Source: Granulicella aggregans (GTDB lineage Bacteria; Acidobacteriota; Terriglobia; Terriglobales; Acidobacteriaceae). From it: a DNA stretch of 64,000 bases. Of the stretch, positions 16,625-25,461 are shown one piece after another. A program made the translations under genes and the position numbers. How positions within the stretch are numbered: the stretch's first letter is position 1; each line of letters opens with the position of its first letter. Where the stretch lies: the NCBI RefSeq assembly GCF_014203275.1, contig NZ_JACHIP010000006.1, forward strand, positions 124,001 to 188,000, in the 5' to 3' direction. The notes under the pieces are model-generated. The model did not search any database. It was given only the letters and a program-made list of their open reading frames with translations, and had not been told where the DNA came from.

Positions 16625-18310
16625 CTATGGTTCCCGCGCTTCTTTTACGATCATCTCGTCTTCCATCAGCGGCACCGGAATCATGCCGTCATTGTTGAAG
16701 CGGTCCATGAAGTCGCGCATGACGAAAGGCTTGCCGGCGATCTCCTGCTGGCGGGAGTACTCCGTCATGAGGCGGTCGAAGAGGATCTTCCCGGTCACGT
16801 AGCTCGCACCATATCCGGGCTGGCGAAGATAGAGAAGCTGCTCGAAGGTCGTCAGTGAGTCGCCCGCGACCGCCCATCCCCTCGGTGTCCACGCTGAGTG
16901 GAACTGGCCTGCCTGCTCCAGCGTGAAGTCGTTCGATTGAACGTAGAGCGATGCAAGGCCGCGGGCGGCGCGGTTCGCCAGCATCATCCAGACGAGCTCC
17001 TTGGCGCGCGGGTTGTCGTCATAGAGGCCGGCGTGCATCACGATCTCTTCGAAGGCCGTGGCGAAACCTTCGGCGCGCGTATCCCAGATATTTGAGAGCG
17101 GAGCGAGGCGACGGATGGGGCTGGGGTTGGGCTCGTCGCGCATGCGGGCAAGATCGATCCAGTGATACTCGTGAGACATCAGCAGCATCGGCTCGCGATG
17201 CGTGACGCGGGTGAAGAAGATGCGCTTGTCTTCGGGGACGTAGTGGCCCATCTGCGGTTCAAGCGCGCCGCGGATGTATGGCTTGTCCGGAATGATGGGC
17301 TTCGTGGTGATGAACTTAACGAACTTGTCCATCCGGTCTCGACTCATCTTGTCGTAGCTGGCCGCGTCGGTGACCGGTTCGAGCGGCGGCAGGTTCTGGT
17401 TGTTCAGTTCTTCGAGGCGAAGCGCGGCCTGGGATCGCTCAAGTTCGCGATGCAGAAGGACGACCTGGTCTTCCCAGGGGAAGGGGATGAGGTGGACGTT
17501 CTTCTCGTACCAGTTGTAGTTCTCCTTGCCTACGCCGGATGGGCCGGTCTTCTGCGGGGCCAACTTCTCCAGCCACGCGATGAAGTCATCCGTCGCCTTG
17601 TGCGCACTGACGACTGCTGCTTGCAGTTCGGGCGTGGTGCCGTTCAAGTCGGCATGTTGACTGCCCTCTAGCGTAGTCACCGTCAACGTTCCCGCTTCAA
17701 GCGATGTGAGCGTCGCCGACTGGTCGCGAAGCTCCTGTTCGCCCCACACCCAGAGGTCGCGGGCGTTGCTGTCTTTCAGATTTGTCTTAGCTTCGGCGAG
17801 CAGCGCAGGCACCGCCCCGATGCGTCCAGCCAGCGTCTTCTGGTCTGCTGGTGACAGCGGGAACTTATAGGTGTAGAGGTCGATCGCGTCATACGCGAGC
17901 GGACCTTCGCGCAGAGGGCAATCGCTGCGCACGGCCCACACACTCACGTAGAACGCGGGATCGAGCGCCCAGGGGCGGAGCACGCGCAGGTTGAAGTCGA
18001 AGCCGTTCATCTCTGCTTTGACGAGCTTGTAATCGTTGACCTTCTCGATGGGCCAGCCGGTCACGTCGATCGCCGCAAGCCGCTTCTGCCACTCCGGCAA
18101 CGCCTTCGCCTTCGCTGCCATCGCGCTTGCGCTGTAGTCCGGAAGCACGCCGTTCATCACGGGCCGCTCGAACGAGCGCCAGCCCTCGAACAACTTCACC
18201 AGCTCAGCATATCCGGCTCGCGGCGCGTCTGCTTTGGCAAGAGGCGCTAACGAGATTAACGAGAGAGAAACGAGGGCAAGAAGGACTACAGAGCGGCGTG
18301 AAAGAGGCAC
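16625..18310 (-). CDS. DUF885 family protein, secreted, peptidase-like
   Basis: 561 aa with a signal peptide (residues about 1-27, ending L-A-K-A-D-A). The body matches the DUF885 family: L-M-S-H-E-Y-H-W-I-D in the region where related peptidases have a metal site, R-A-E-G-F-A-T-A-F-E-E near 415 and P-G-Y-G-A-S-Y-V-T-G-K near 500. The family is distantly related to zinc carboxypeptidase-like proteins, but catalytic activity is poorly documented. The H-E-Y-H order (not HExxH) should be noted. It would act in the periplasm. Stand-alone, convergent with nothing. Confidence 0.8.
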   Translation of the reverse strand: MPLSRRSVVLLALVSLSLISLAPLAKADAPRAGYAELVKLFEGWRSFERPVMNGVLPDYSASAMAAKAKALPEWQKRLAAIDVTGWPIEKVNDYKLVKAEMNGFDFNLRVLRPWALDPAFYVSVWAVRSDCPLREGPLAYDAIDLYTYKFPLSPADQKTLAGRIGAVPALLAEAKTNLKDSNARDLWVWGEQELRDQSATLTSLEAGTLTVTTLEGSQHADLNGTTPELQAAVVSAHKATDDFIAWLEKLAPQKTGPSGVGKENYNWYEKNVHLIPFPWEDQVVLLHRELERSQAALRLEELNNQNLPPLEPVTDAASYDKMSRDRMDKFVKFITTKPIIPDKPYIRGALEPQMGHYVPEDKRIFFTRVTHREPMLLMSHEYHWIDLARMRDEPNPSPIRRLAPLSNIWDTRAEGFATAFEEIVMHAGLYDDNPRAKELVWMMLANRAARGLASLYVQSNDFTLEQAGQFHSAWTPRGWAVAGDSLTTFEQLLYLRQPGYGASYVTGKILFDRLMTEYSRQQEIAGKPFVMRDFMDRFNNDGMIPVPLMEDEMIVKEAREP

Positions 18311-18411
18311 GAGCGTTCTCCGTGGAATGCAAAGATAGGCGAAAGGGTGATGACGCTATTCTTGCAGACTACGGCTCTCTTGCGAGATTCTTTCGTCGAC
18401 GAGTGATCGAT

Positions 18412-20031
18412 CTACTGCTCGAACCCAGCCTTCTCCAGGCCCGCCATAAACTGCTCGGCCAACTCCCGCTGCCACCAGATGGACAGCTCTTCATCCGGGG
18501 ACTTTGCAAAGTCCGGACGCTGTTCGAGCATCAGGGCGAGGGCCTTGCGCGCCGCTGCTTTATCGCCTAACCGCCCCCGCGAGGCAGCGATAAGAAGATT
18601 GGTGCGCCAGTGTTCAGGCATGTTGGTGCGGTCGGCGAACTCAAGCGCAGCGCGATATTCACCGTTCCGATAGGCATCCACGCCGGGCACAAACCAGTAC
18701 CAGCCGGGATGATGCGGGTTCAAACGACGGGCGCTTGCACACAGCACACCGCCGCGTTTCCAGTCGCCGGAGTAGGCCATCAGTAAGCCAAGGTATGCGA
18801 GCGTGAATCCATCCATCGGGTTCAACTCCAGCGCTCGCGCGGCGGATAGGCGGAAGCGCTGAAACTCCTTGCGGAAGAACTCCGCTGCGGCGAGAGCATG
18901 GTGCGCGAGGTGATTCGAAGGGGCAAGTTCGACAGCCCGCCGAGCGGCTGCCAGAGCGCGATCCAAAGGATCAGGGCCCAGGTTGAAGCCGTGCGTGAAC
19001 TCCTCTTTGTAGATGAGTGAGAGCATCGCCCAGGCATCCGCATATGCGGGTGACTGCTCCACCGCGCGTTCGAGTGCAGTGCGTACGGGCAGATGCTCTT
19101 CCGCACTGAGGCGGTGGAAGTACGCAAAGCAGCGAAGCACAGCTCCGTAAGGAGTCAAAGATGCGGCATCGGCGTTCCGAAGCGTCTCTCCCATGCTGCG
19201 CGGCAGCACGCCATAGGAGTCCGCGATCGTGGAGACGATCTGCGGAACGATGTCGTCGAGCAGATCGAACTCCGCCTGCGGGGTGAAGTCACGGTCGTAA
19301 GTCTCCGCCCAGAGATGTGCGCCGGTCTCGCGGTCGACTAACTGTGCCGAGAGGCGGACCCTTGGTCCAGCCTGCCGAAGGCTTCCTTCGAGGTAGTACC
19401 GCGGCCCCGGATGCTCTCCGTCCGCTGGCTTTCCATGTCCGGTGTGTGATGACGCAGCCACGACGCGAAGATACGAGAACCGGGATAGGCCGGTGAGAAT
19501 GTCTTCGGTTGCGCCATCGGCATAGCCAGCCAGGCTCGGATCGGTGCCACTCCACTTGAAGGGCCGTACCGCGATCCAGAGGCACTCCTGCATCGCAGCT
19601 TCCTGCATGGTCACGCTCGGCGGGGCCGCGCCGTTCGCGGAACTGTCTTCTAAAGGAGCTTGGCTTTCAGGCATCGACGGAACAGACGCCGCAGGATGGG
19701 AGACGGGAGCGATGAAGCGATATCCGCGCTTGGGAATCGTTTCGATGTACATCGGGGAGTCAGCGGAATCGCCGAGCGTCTCGCGCAGCTTCATCATCGC
19801 GGCGTTCATACTGTGCTCGAAGTCGACGAAGGTGTCCGCCGGCCATAGCTGACGGCGGAGCTCATCGCGGGTCACCAGCTCGCCCGCGTGCTCCAGCAGA
19901 TAGACGAGGATGCGGAAGCACTGCTCGCGAATCTTCAGCGGGGTGCCGTTTCGCCGCAACTCTGCATTCTGCAGGTCGACCTGGTAGACACCAAATCGCC
20001 AGTTCTGTATCCCGTTTGCCACCTGTGGCAC
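18412..20031 (-). CDS. Winged-helix transcriptional regulator with TPR domain
   Basis: 539 aa, GTG start with AGGGG upstream. Residues about 10-105 form an OmpR/CadC-type winged-helix DNA-binding domain (E-L-R-R-N-G-T-P-L-K-I-R-E-Q at the start, P-K-R-G-Y-R-F-I-A-P-V at the end). Residues about 155-290 resemble the TolB-like N-domain found in CadC-type and adenylate-cyclase-linked proteins (V-R-P-F-K-W-S-G, Y-Y-L-E-G-S-L-R-Q, E-T-Y-D-R-D-F). The rest consists of TPR-like helical repeats. No TM helix is apparent, unlike the related protein at 55599. There is a 283-bp divergent gap to the small secreted protein at 20315, a possible target. Confidence 0.85.
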   Translation of the reverse strand: MPQVANGIQNWRFGVYQVDLQNAELRRNGTPLKIREQCFRILVYLLEHAGELVTRDELRRQLWPADTFVDFEHSMNAAMMKLRETLGDSADSPMYIETIPKRGYRFIAPVSHPAASVPSMPESQAPLEDSSANGAAPPSVTMQEAAMQECLWIAVRPFKWSGTDPSLAGYADGATEDILTGLSRFSYLRVVAASSHTGHGKPADGEHPGPRYYLEGSLRQAGPRVRLSAQLVDRETGAHLWAETYDRDFTPQAEFDLLDDIVPQIVSTIADSYGVLPRSMGETLRNADAASLTPYGAVLRCFAYFHRLSAEEHLPVRTALERAVEQSPAYADAWAMLSLIYKEEFTHGFNLGPDPLDRALAAARRAVELAPSNHLAHHALAAAEFFRKEFQRFRLSAARALELNPMDGFTLAYLGLLMAYSGDWKRGGVLCASARRLNPHHPGWYWFVPGVDAYRNGEYRAALEFADRTNMPEHWRTNLLIAASRGRLGDKAAARKALALMLEQRPDFAKSPDEELSIWWQRELAEQFMAGLEKAGFEQ

Positions 20032-20314
20032 GATTTTAAGCCCCTAGCTCCGTTTCGATCAGCATACTTCGGACGATCAACGCGCGAAAGCGCTTCAAGT
20101 GCCTGCGCAGCACGTCCGTAATGGTAGTGCTGCGGCAATCGGGAGCGTATCTTTCCGCCTAAATCCAATGTAATCATACGCCCGCGAGATGATCTCGATT
20201 TCACCTCGGAATCACCGCGAGAGCATGGCGCCGATGCCCGGAAGCGCGCAGAGTACAACACATCGACAGCGGTTGCCCACAGGGTGGTCGCGTCATTCAT
20301 AAAGGAGATCTACC

Positions 20315-20740
20315 ATGACACGTCTACTCCCCACTTTCGCCTTGGGCCTCTCACTCGCCACCGTAGCCGTCGCAGGCACTCCAACGGCATTCGCCGAATC
20401 AGAGTCCTTGATGACGGTTACGGTTCCGTTTTCCTTCACCGCGAACAACACCGCGTTTCCGGCCGGCACGTACTCCCTCCGCGCCTCGGAGCACTACCTC
20501 AGGCTCACCAACGCGAGCAACGGAAAGACCTCGGTCGTCATCACCCGCTATGACGACGGCACCGCCAACCGTGGGACCGCTCGTCTAACCTTCCATCAGC
20601 ACTCTGGTCAGACCTACCTGGCGCAGGTATGGACCAACGGAAGCAACCTGCATAGCGAACTGCTATCGCACCCCAAGCCAAACCGGGAGATCGGTCAGGC
20701 AAACTTGCCGGACCGCACCTTCGAGATCGCTACGAAGTAG
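20315..20740 (+). CDS. Small secreted protein, unknown
   Basis: 141 aa with a clear signal peptide (hydrophobic 4-20, A-F-A cleavage near 27). The mature part is beta-rich: V-T-V-P-F-S-F-T-A-N-N-T-A-F-P-A-G-T-Y-S-L, then a repeated pattern of short strands. This start (V-P-F-x-F-x-A-x-x-x-x-x-P-A-G-x-Y) is familiar from many small exported proteins of Acidobacteria, but no function is known to me. AAAGGAG precedes the ATG, and a strong terminator follows (20771-20802), so it is a monocistronic unit. Confidence 0.75.
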   Translation: MTRLLPTFALGLSLATVAVAGTPTAFAESESLMTVTVPFSFTANNTAFPAGTYSLRASEHYLRLTNASNGKTSVVITRYDDGTANRGTARLTFHQHSGQTYLAQVWTNGSNLHSELLSHPKPNREIGQANLPDRTFEIATK

Positions 20741-20770
20741 CCACGATGTTGGAGCCCTCCCCCAAACAGA

Positions 20771-20802
20771 CTGCGGGCCGCATTTATCGATGCGGCCCGC
20801 AG
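20771..20802. terminator. Bidirectional hairpin terminator
   Basis: 13-bp perfect stem CTGCGGGCCGCAT (20771-20783) with ATGCGGCCCGCAG (20790-20802), 6-nt loop. It lies between the convergent small secreted protein and hydA genes; the T-content after the stem is modest on both sides. Confidence 0.75.
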
Positions 20803-20823
20803 TCGCTTTAAGGACTCGATGTC

Positions 20824-22215
20824 CTAGCGGGTGGAACTCTCTACGTGTGGCTTTCTGCGCAGAAGTTCCCCACGGCCATATTCCCCAACGAACGCGCCGT
20901 CTCTTACCTGCACCTTGCCGCGCACTGTGACCACGTCCGGCCGGCCATCGATCTCGACGCCTTCGAAGCCGCTGTAGTCGCAGTTCATATGCTGCGTTTT
21001 TACGGAGATATTGCCGCGATAGGCAGGATCGTAGATCACAAGGTCAGCGTCGCTGCCCACCGCGATCTCCCCTTTACGCGGATAGAGTCCGAAGAGCTTT
21101 GCCGCCTTCGTGCTCAGCGCATCGACGAAGCGGTTCAAGCTCAAGCTTCCGCGACTGACACCATACGTGTACATCAGGTTCACACGATCTTCGAGGCCAG
21201 GGATACCGTTGGGGATAAGCGTGAAATTATCTTTCCCCAGCAGCTTCTGTTCGAGATCGAACGGGCAGTGATCGGTGCCCACCGTGTCAATGCCGCCGTC
21301 TTCGAGCGCCTCCCACAGAGTCGCCTGGTTGCGCTTGTCACGCAGCGGCGGCGACATCACGTACTTCAGTCCCTCAACGCCCTCGCGTCCGGCGTAGGTC
21401 TTATCGAGAAGGAAGTGCGGCAGCACGGATTCGACGGAGATCTTTACGCCGCGCGCCTTCGCATCGAGCGCTGCCTTCAACGCAGGCGCGCAAGAGAGAT
21501 GCACAACGTAGCCGGTGGCTCCGGTGGTCTCGAGGAAGGTTGCGAAGCGAGTCGTTCCCTCTGCTTCGACCGTCTCCGGACGGCTGGGCTCATGCCACTC
21601 CGGCCCGGTCTTCCCGGCAGCGATCAGCTCCTGCTGCAAGCGGCTCACCAACTCGGCGTTCTCGCAGTGCGCGGTGACGATGACGCCCAATTCGCGAGCC
21701 AGCTTCAGTGTCTGGTACATCTCGCCATCGTCGACGCCAAAGAAGTTCTTGTACGAGAGAAAGATCTTGAACGAGGTCGTGCCATCGGCAACGATCTCGC
21801 GAAGCTGAGCTTCGGTCTTCTCGTCGAAGCGCGTCACCGCCATGTGAAAGGCGTAGTCGCAGGCGCTGAGGCCAGCAGCCTTCTGCTTCCAGGTGTTGTA
21901 GCCCTCCATCGCATCTTCGCCGCGCGACGGACAGCACATCTCGATCAACGTCGTCGTGCCACCAACGAGCGCAGCCGTGCTGGCCGTCTTGTAGTCGTCC
22001 TTGGCGAAGGTGCCCATGAAGGGGAGGTGGATGTGAACGTGGGGATCGATGAAGCCGGGGAAGATGTACTTGCCGGTAGCATCGATGACCTTGGTTCCCG
22101 GAAGCACTTCGATGTGCTTGCCGATCGCCGAGATCGTCTCGTCCTCAATATAGATGTCGGCAAAATAACGATCTTTGCTGGTTACAATCTCGCCGTTGCG
22201 AATCAGCAGACACAT
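20824..22215 (-). CDS. hydA: Dihydropyrimidinase
   Basis: 463 aa from ATG 22215 (M-C-L-L-I-R-N-G-E-I-V), preceded by a GGGGGGAAG-type SD; the frame extends 25 codons further into the upstream gene's end. Zn-binding amidohydrolase: D-P-H-V-H-I-H at about 58-64, carboxylated Lys in T-S-F-K-I-F-L-S-Y-K, His in V-T-A-H-C-E-N and Y-V-V-H-L-S, and Asp in G-T-D-H-C-P-F. It hydrolyses dihydropyrimidines or hydantoins to N-carbamoyl amino acids. It ends a seven-gene minus-strand operon, 28 bp after the ASADH-like gene. No dihydropyrimidine dehydrogenase or beta-ureidopropionase is nearby, so the substrate is open. Confidence 0.9.
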   Translation of the reverse strand: MCLLIRNGEIVTSKDRYFADIYIEDETISAIGKHIEVLPGTKVIDATGKYIFPGFIDPHVHIHLPFMGTFAKDDYKTASTAALVGGTTTLIEMCCPSRGEDAMEGYNTWKQKAAGLSACDYAFHMAVTRFDEKTEAQLREIVADGTTSFKIFLSYKNFFGVDDGEMYQTLKLARELGVIVTAHCENAELVSRLQQELIAAGKTGPEWHEPSRPETVEAEGTTRFATFLETTGATGYVVHLSCAPALKAALDAKARGVKISVESVLPHFLLDKTYAGREGVEGLKYVMSPPLRDKRNQATLWEALEDGGIDTVGTDHCPFDLEQKLLGKDNFTLIPNGIPGLEDRVNLMYTYGVSRGSLSLNRFVDALSTKAAKLFGLYPRKGEIAVGSDADLVIYDPAYRGNISVKTQHMNCDYSGFEGVEIDGRPDVVTVRGKVQVRDGAFVGEYGRGELLRRKPHVESSTR

Positions 22216-22243
22216 TGGATCTTCCCCCCAGCAAACGATCGTT

Positions 22244-23269
22244 CTACTGTACTTTGCCCAGCGGCCGCAACTGCGCCAGTTCGCGGGCACAGGCGATGGC
22301 GTGGAGCGCGGCCAGTTTGAGATTGTCCGCTGCCACCAGCAGCTTGAAGCGAGTGTTCTCCGCCTGGCTTGCGTCGGCCGCTTCGACCGTCACCATGACC
22401 TCTTCCTGTCCCGTCGCGCTGAGATTGCTTGGCGGCTCGGAGTCCTTCGAGAGCAGATCGATGTGCTCTCCAACCAGGCTGAGCTCGAAGGCCTCAAGCG
22501 TCGTTGGCTCGGCAAGCTCGATAAAGATGGAGATGACATAGCCGTGAAAGACCGGCGCATGAATCAACTGCAACGCAAGCGGTGGGGCATCCCCAAGCAG
22601 CGCGTGGAAGTGGGACTGGATGCGCGATTCGGTCCCGGCAAGCTTCACCTTTGCTTCTTCGCCCATCGTCTTCAGGAGGTTGAAGGCCACCTGCGCGTCA
22701 TAGACATCGCGCGGCAGCTTCTGGAAGGAGAGCAGGCTCACGGTCTGTTGGTGCAACTCGTCCATCGCGACGCGACCGTACTGGGACGCTGGCTCAAGCA
22801 CGGTTGCGGAGAGTCCAGTCACCTTGAACTTCGCCGACGCACGCGCGGTAACGAGCCCCAGGATGACCGCTGCCGGATGAGCGGCCACTACGACCGATGT
22901 CTCGAGATCAAGCTCGCGCGAGGCAGAGACCCATGGCGAGCGCACGAAGACGCCCGGTTCCTCTTCAAGCGCGAAGGTCATATCGACGGTTCCAGCACCG
23001 GCCTTGCGTGCGGTCTGCCAATACTTCGTGGCAACCTCGGCCTCCCCAGCGAAAAAGACGAAGTCCATGGCATCGAAAGAGTTCCCGTCGATCGGCTGGA
23101 TGAACGAGATCTCGTCTCCTGCAGAAGCAAGCTTCCCCGTGGCACCATCTTCATCAAGCAGCGTGAAGCTGGAAGCCGCGAAGGTCGAGTCACTCAGCGC
23201 GTCGCCCAGCTCCTTGCCGGCCAAAGACGCGGCTCCTACAATCGCGATGCGATAGATTTTGTTGCTCAT
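22244..23269 (-). CDS. Aspartate-semialdehyde dehydrogenase-like protein lacking catalytic residues (USG-1 type)
   Basis: 341 aa. The fold of aspartate-semialdehyde dehydrogenase is recognisable: Rossmann start R-I-A-I-V-G-A-A-S-L-A-G-K-E-L and a dimerisation domain. Where active enzymes have N-x-N-C-S with the nucleophilic Cys, this protein reads V-V-V-A-A-H-P-A-A. Where they have the catalytic His in R-V-P-V-x-x-G-H, it reads H-A-P-V-F-H-G-Y. Both key residues are therefore absent, as in the E. coli USG-1 protein, whose function is unknown. It sits 49 bp after pssA and 28 bp before hydA in the same operon. The intact length and lack of frame damage argue for a maintained non-catalytic role. 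Confidence 0.85.
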   Translation of the reverse strand: MSNKIYRIAIVGAASLAGKELGDALSDSTFAASSFTLLDEDGATGKLASAGDEISFIQPIDGNSFDAMDFVFFAGEAEVATKYWQTARKAGAGTVDMTFALEEEPGVFVRSPWVSASRELDLETSVVVAAHPAAVILGLVTARASAKFKVTGLSATVLEPASQYGRVAMDELHQQTVSLLSFQKLPRDVYDAQVAFNLLKTMGEEAKVKLAGTESRIQSHFHALLGDAPPLALQLIHAPVFHGYVISIFIELAEPTTLEAFELSLVGEHIDLLSKDSEPPSNLSATGQEEVMVTVEAADASQAENTRFKLLVAADNLKLAALHAIACARELAQLRPLGKVQ

Positions 23270-23318
23270 CTCCTACCTGCTTCCTGCGCGTTCCAGATCG
23301 CGGCACCAACAGCCTACT

Positions 23319-24248
23319 CTAAGCGCTGCCACCCTGTGCCGACCGGCGGCGTTCCCTGCTCCATGAATAAGCGAGACGCGCCAACACGCCCGATACTAAA
23401 TATCCCAACGCGATGATCAGCAGGGCCCACTCCGACTCCATCACCAGCACGGCCACCACGATAGCCAGAATGAGCAACTGACGCACTGGATGGCTGGCGC
23501 CGAGATTAATCTCCTTGCCGCTCCAGAACCGCCAACTGCTGACCATGAGGAATCCCGTGCCTGCGATCAATCCGAGCCAAAGAATCGACATGCGCGCGTC
23601 GACGATGGGCGAGCCGCGAAAGAAGTGAACTACGGCCGCCAGCACGCCTGCGCCAGCCGGAATCGGCATCCCGACAAAGTACTTGCGTCCCGGACGTCCG
23701 GGATTCCGTGGCTGAGGGTTGACGCTCACGTTGAAGCGCGCAAGCCGGCTTGCCCCGCAAATGAGGAACAGGAAACAGACGAAGACGCCGACGTGAAGGA
23801 TGCGCTCCCGCAGCATGGGGTAAGCCAGCAGCGGCAACATCCTGAAGCCCCAGATGTAAGCGAGCAGGCTGGGAGCGACGCCGAAGGTGATCACGTCGGC
23901 CAGCGAGTCCAGTTCCTTGCCAAACTCGCTCGTCGTATTCGTCATCCGCGCGATGCGGCCGTCCAGGCCATCGAAGAGCACAGCAAATCCGATCGCCAGC
24001 GCAGCGCGGTCGAAATAGTTCGGGTCGGCGACGCTGCCCTGCACGCTCTGCGTAATCGCGTAGTACCCGGCGGCAATGTTGCCCGCGGTAAAGAGCGACG
24101 GCAGAACGTACATGCCGCGGCGCGGCTTGCGGACTGGCTTCACCGCTGGATCCGGAGCCGAAGTCGTAGCCACGAAGAACGCCGGAGTCGGCTCCAGCGG
24201 CACCTCGGGTAACGGCTCAGTTCCGGGTGAGACGAGATCGTCTGGCAT
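23319..24248 (-). CDS. pssA: CDP-diacylglycerol-serine O-phosphatidyltransferase
   Basis: 309 aa. The CDP-alcohol phosphotransferase motif is complete: D-G-L-D-G-R-I-A-R followed by eight residues, G-K-E-L-D and S-L-A-D (about 115-145). Several TM helices flank it. It makes phosphatidylserine from CDP-diacylglycerol and serine in the inner membrane. A proline-rich N-terminal extension of about 45 residues precedes the first helix. Its ATG overlaps the psd stop codon as TAATG, so PS synthesis and decarboxylation are translationally coupled. This is the integral-membrane (Bacillus-type) enzyme rather than the E. coli soluble type. Confidence 0.92.
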   Translation of the reverse strand: MPDDLVSPGTEPLPEVPLEPTPAFFVATTSAPDPAVKPVRKPRRGMYVLPSLFTAGNIAAGYYAITQSVQGSVADPNYFDRAALAIGFAVLFDGLDGRIARMTNTTSEFGKELDSLADVITFGVAPSLLAYIWGFRMLPLLAYPMLRERILHVGVFVCFLFLICGASRLARFNVSVNPQPRNPGRPGRKYFVGMPIPAGAGVLAAVVHFFRGSPIVDARMSILWLGLIAGTGFLMVSSWRFWSGKEINLGASHPVRQLLILAIVVAVLVMESEWALLIIALGYLVSGVLARLAYSWSRERRRSAQGGSA

Positions 24249-24907
24249 TAAGCTCCCACTGCCTGGGCCACGGTTCCGTAGGCCTCTGCATCTGCGGGAA
24301 GAACTGCGAGCACGGTCAATCCGCCAACCACGCGGTCACCCTTGCTGACGCGAAGATCGACGTCGGCAGGCATCAGAACATCGACGCGGGAGCCAAACTT
24401 GATCAACCCCATGCGCTCTCCGCGCTCCACCTTGTCGCCCACCTTCAGGTTGCAGACTATACGGCGGGCAAGCAGCCCGGCGATCTGCTTGAAGCTGACC
24501 TCATACACACCGTTGTCGATGACAATCAGCGTCTGCTCGTTCAGCATCGCGGAATCCTTGTTCATCGCGTTGAGGAACTGACCCTTGCGGTACTCGCATA
24601 CCGTAACTGTGCCGCTGATCGGAGACCGGTTCACATGCACATCGAAGACGCTGAGGAAGATGCTCAGGCGAAGGCGGCTCCCGCTCTTCGTCTCGACCCA
24701 GTTGGACTCCGTGACCACGCCATCGCCCGGCGAGACGATCAGGTCAGCGCCCTGGGGGATGACACGGGTGGGGTCGCGGAAGAACCAGAGGAAAAAGAGC
24801 ACGAGAATGACCGGAATCGCAGTGAGAGCGATGGAGCCGGTGAAGTGCCAGAGAATCGCAGCGACGACCCCGAAACCCAGCGCGTAGAAGTAGCCGTCCT
24901 TGACCAT
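24248..24907 (-). CDS. psd: Phosphatidylserine decarboxylase (short form)
   Basis: 219 aa, the short archaetidylserine/phosphatidylserine decarboxylase type. N-terminal hydrophobic segments (about 9-45) are followed by the soluble domain with S-P-G-D-G-V-V, F-L-S-V-F-D-V-H-V-N-R and K-F-G-S-R-V-D-V. The Gly-Ser in F-G-S is the self-cleavage site that makes the pyruvoyl group. It converts phosphatidylserine to phosphatidylethanolamine. It overlaps pssA by one base and follows rimI after 21 bp. Confidence 0.93.
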   Translation of the reverse strand: MVKDGYFYALGFGVVAAILWHFTGSIALTAIPVILVLFFLWFFRDPTRVIPQGADLIVSPGDGVVTESNWVETKSGSRLRLSIFLSVFDVHVNRSPISGTVTVCEYRKGQFLNAMNKDSAMLNEQTLIVIDNGVYEVSFKQIAGLLARRIVCNLKVGDKVERGERMGLIKFGSRVDVLMPADVDLRVSKGDRVVGGLTVLAVLPADAEAYGTVAQAVGA

Positions 24908-24928
24908 AGGGTCTGATTATAAATCCAC

Positions 24929-25453
24929 TTAGGGTGCTGGCTGGGCCGGGGTGGCAGGATCTGAGGACTCCCGTTTCAGGACGAGACGCATCAGGATGGC
25001 GTCGTCCGCCGGAGCGTGGTAGTAGCCGCGTCGCCTCCCGGCGACTTCAAATCCGAGTTCTCCGTAGAGGGCGGTAGCCCCTGTGCTTTGGCTCCGCACT
25101 TCGAGATCGAGATGCGATGCGCCCTGAACCCTGCACCAGCCGATGACGCTCTGGCAGAGCTCCCGACCGATCCCTCGTCGCTGCGCTGAAGCCGCCACGC
25201 CGACGGATTCGAGCTCTCCCGAGCAATCCCCGGCGATGCGGTCTACTCTTCCAACCGCGAAGCCGACGATGTCGCCGCCGGAGTCAGCGACGAAGAGACG
25301 CCGGAGCGGAATCGAGTCCGGACCCGCGATCGCAGCACGGTACTCGGCGACCGGCCAGTGCGGAAGTGTGTCGAGCTCGCGATCAAGGAGAACAACGGCC
25401 TCAATGTCCGCATCGCCCGCCAACCTGAAGCTCACTTCGCCGATAGGCTTCAT
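24929..25453 (-). CDS. rimI: GNAT acetyltransferase, RimI type
   Basis: 174 aa. Acetyl-CoA binding motif Q-R-R-G-I-G-R-E-L at about 91-99, E-V-R-S-Q-S-T-G-A-T-A-L-Y and the C-terminal Y-Y-H-A-P-A-D-D-A-I-L-M typical of RimI, which acetylates the N-terminus of ribosomal protein S18. Placement directly after tsaB (8 bp) is the common tsaB-rimI pairing and supports the call. AAGGAGC lies upstream of the ATG. The C-terminal 15 residues are a Pro/Ala-rich tail outside the domain. Confidence 0.87.
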   Translation of the reverse strand: MKPIGEVSFRLAGDADIEAVVLLDRELDTLPHWPVAEYRAAIAGPDSIPLRRLFVADSGGDIVGFAVGRVDRIAGDCSGELESVGVAASAQRRGIGRELCQSVIGWCRVQGASHLDLEVRSQSTGATALYGELGFEVAGRRRGYYHAPADDAILMRLVLKRESSDPATPAQPAP

Positions 25454-25461
25454 CCTGCTCC

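Noticed and set aside
20845..22320. Long plus-strand open frame (about 490 codons) opposite hydA
   Set aside because: Antisense to a well-supported dihydropyrimidinase; the composition is the usual mirror of a high-GC gene, with no SD and no recognisable domain.
22175..23416. Long plus-strand open frame opposite the ASADH-like gene
   Set aside because: Same reason: mirror frame of a real minus-strand gene, without start context or domain.
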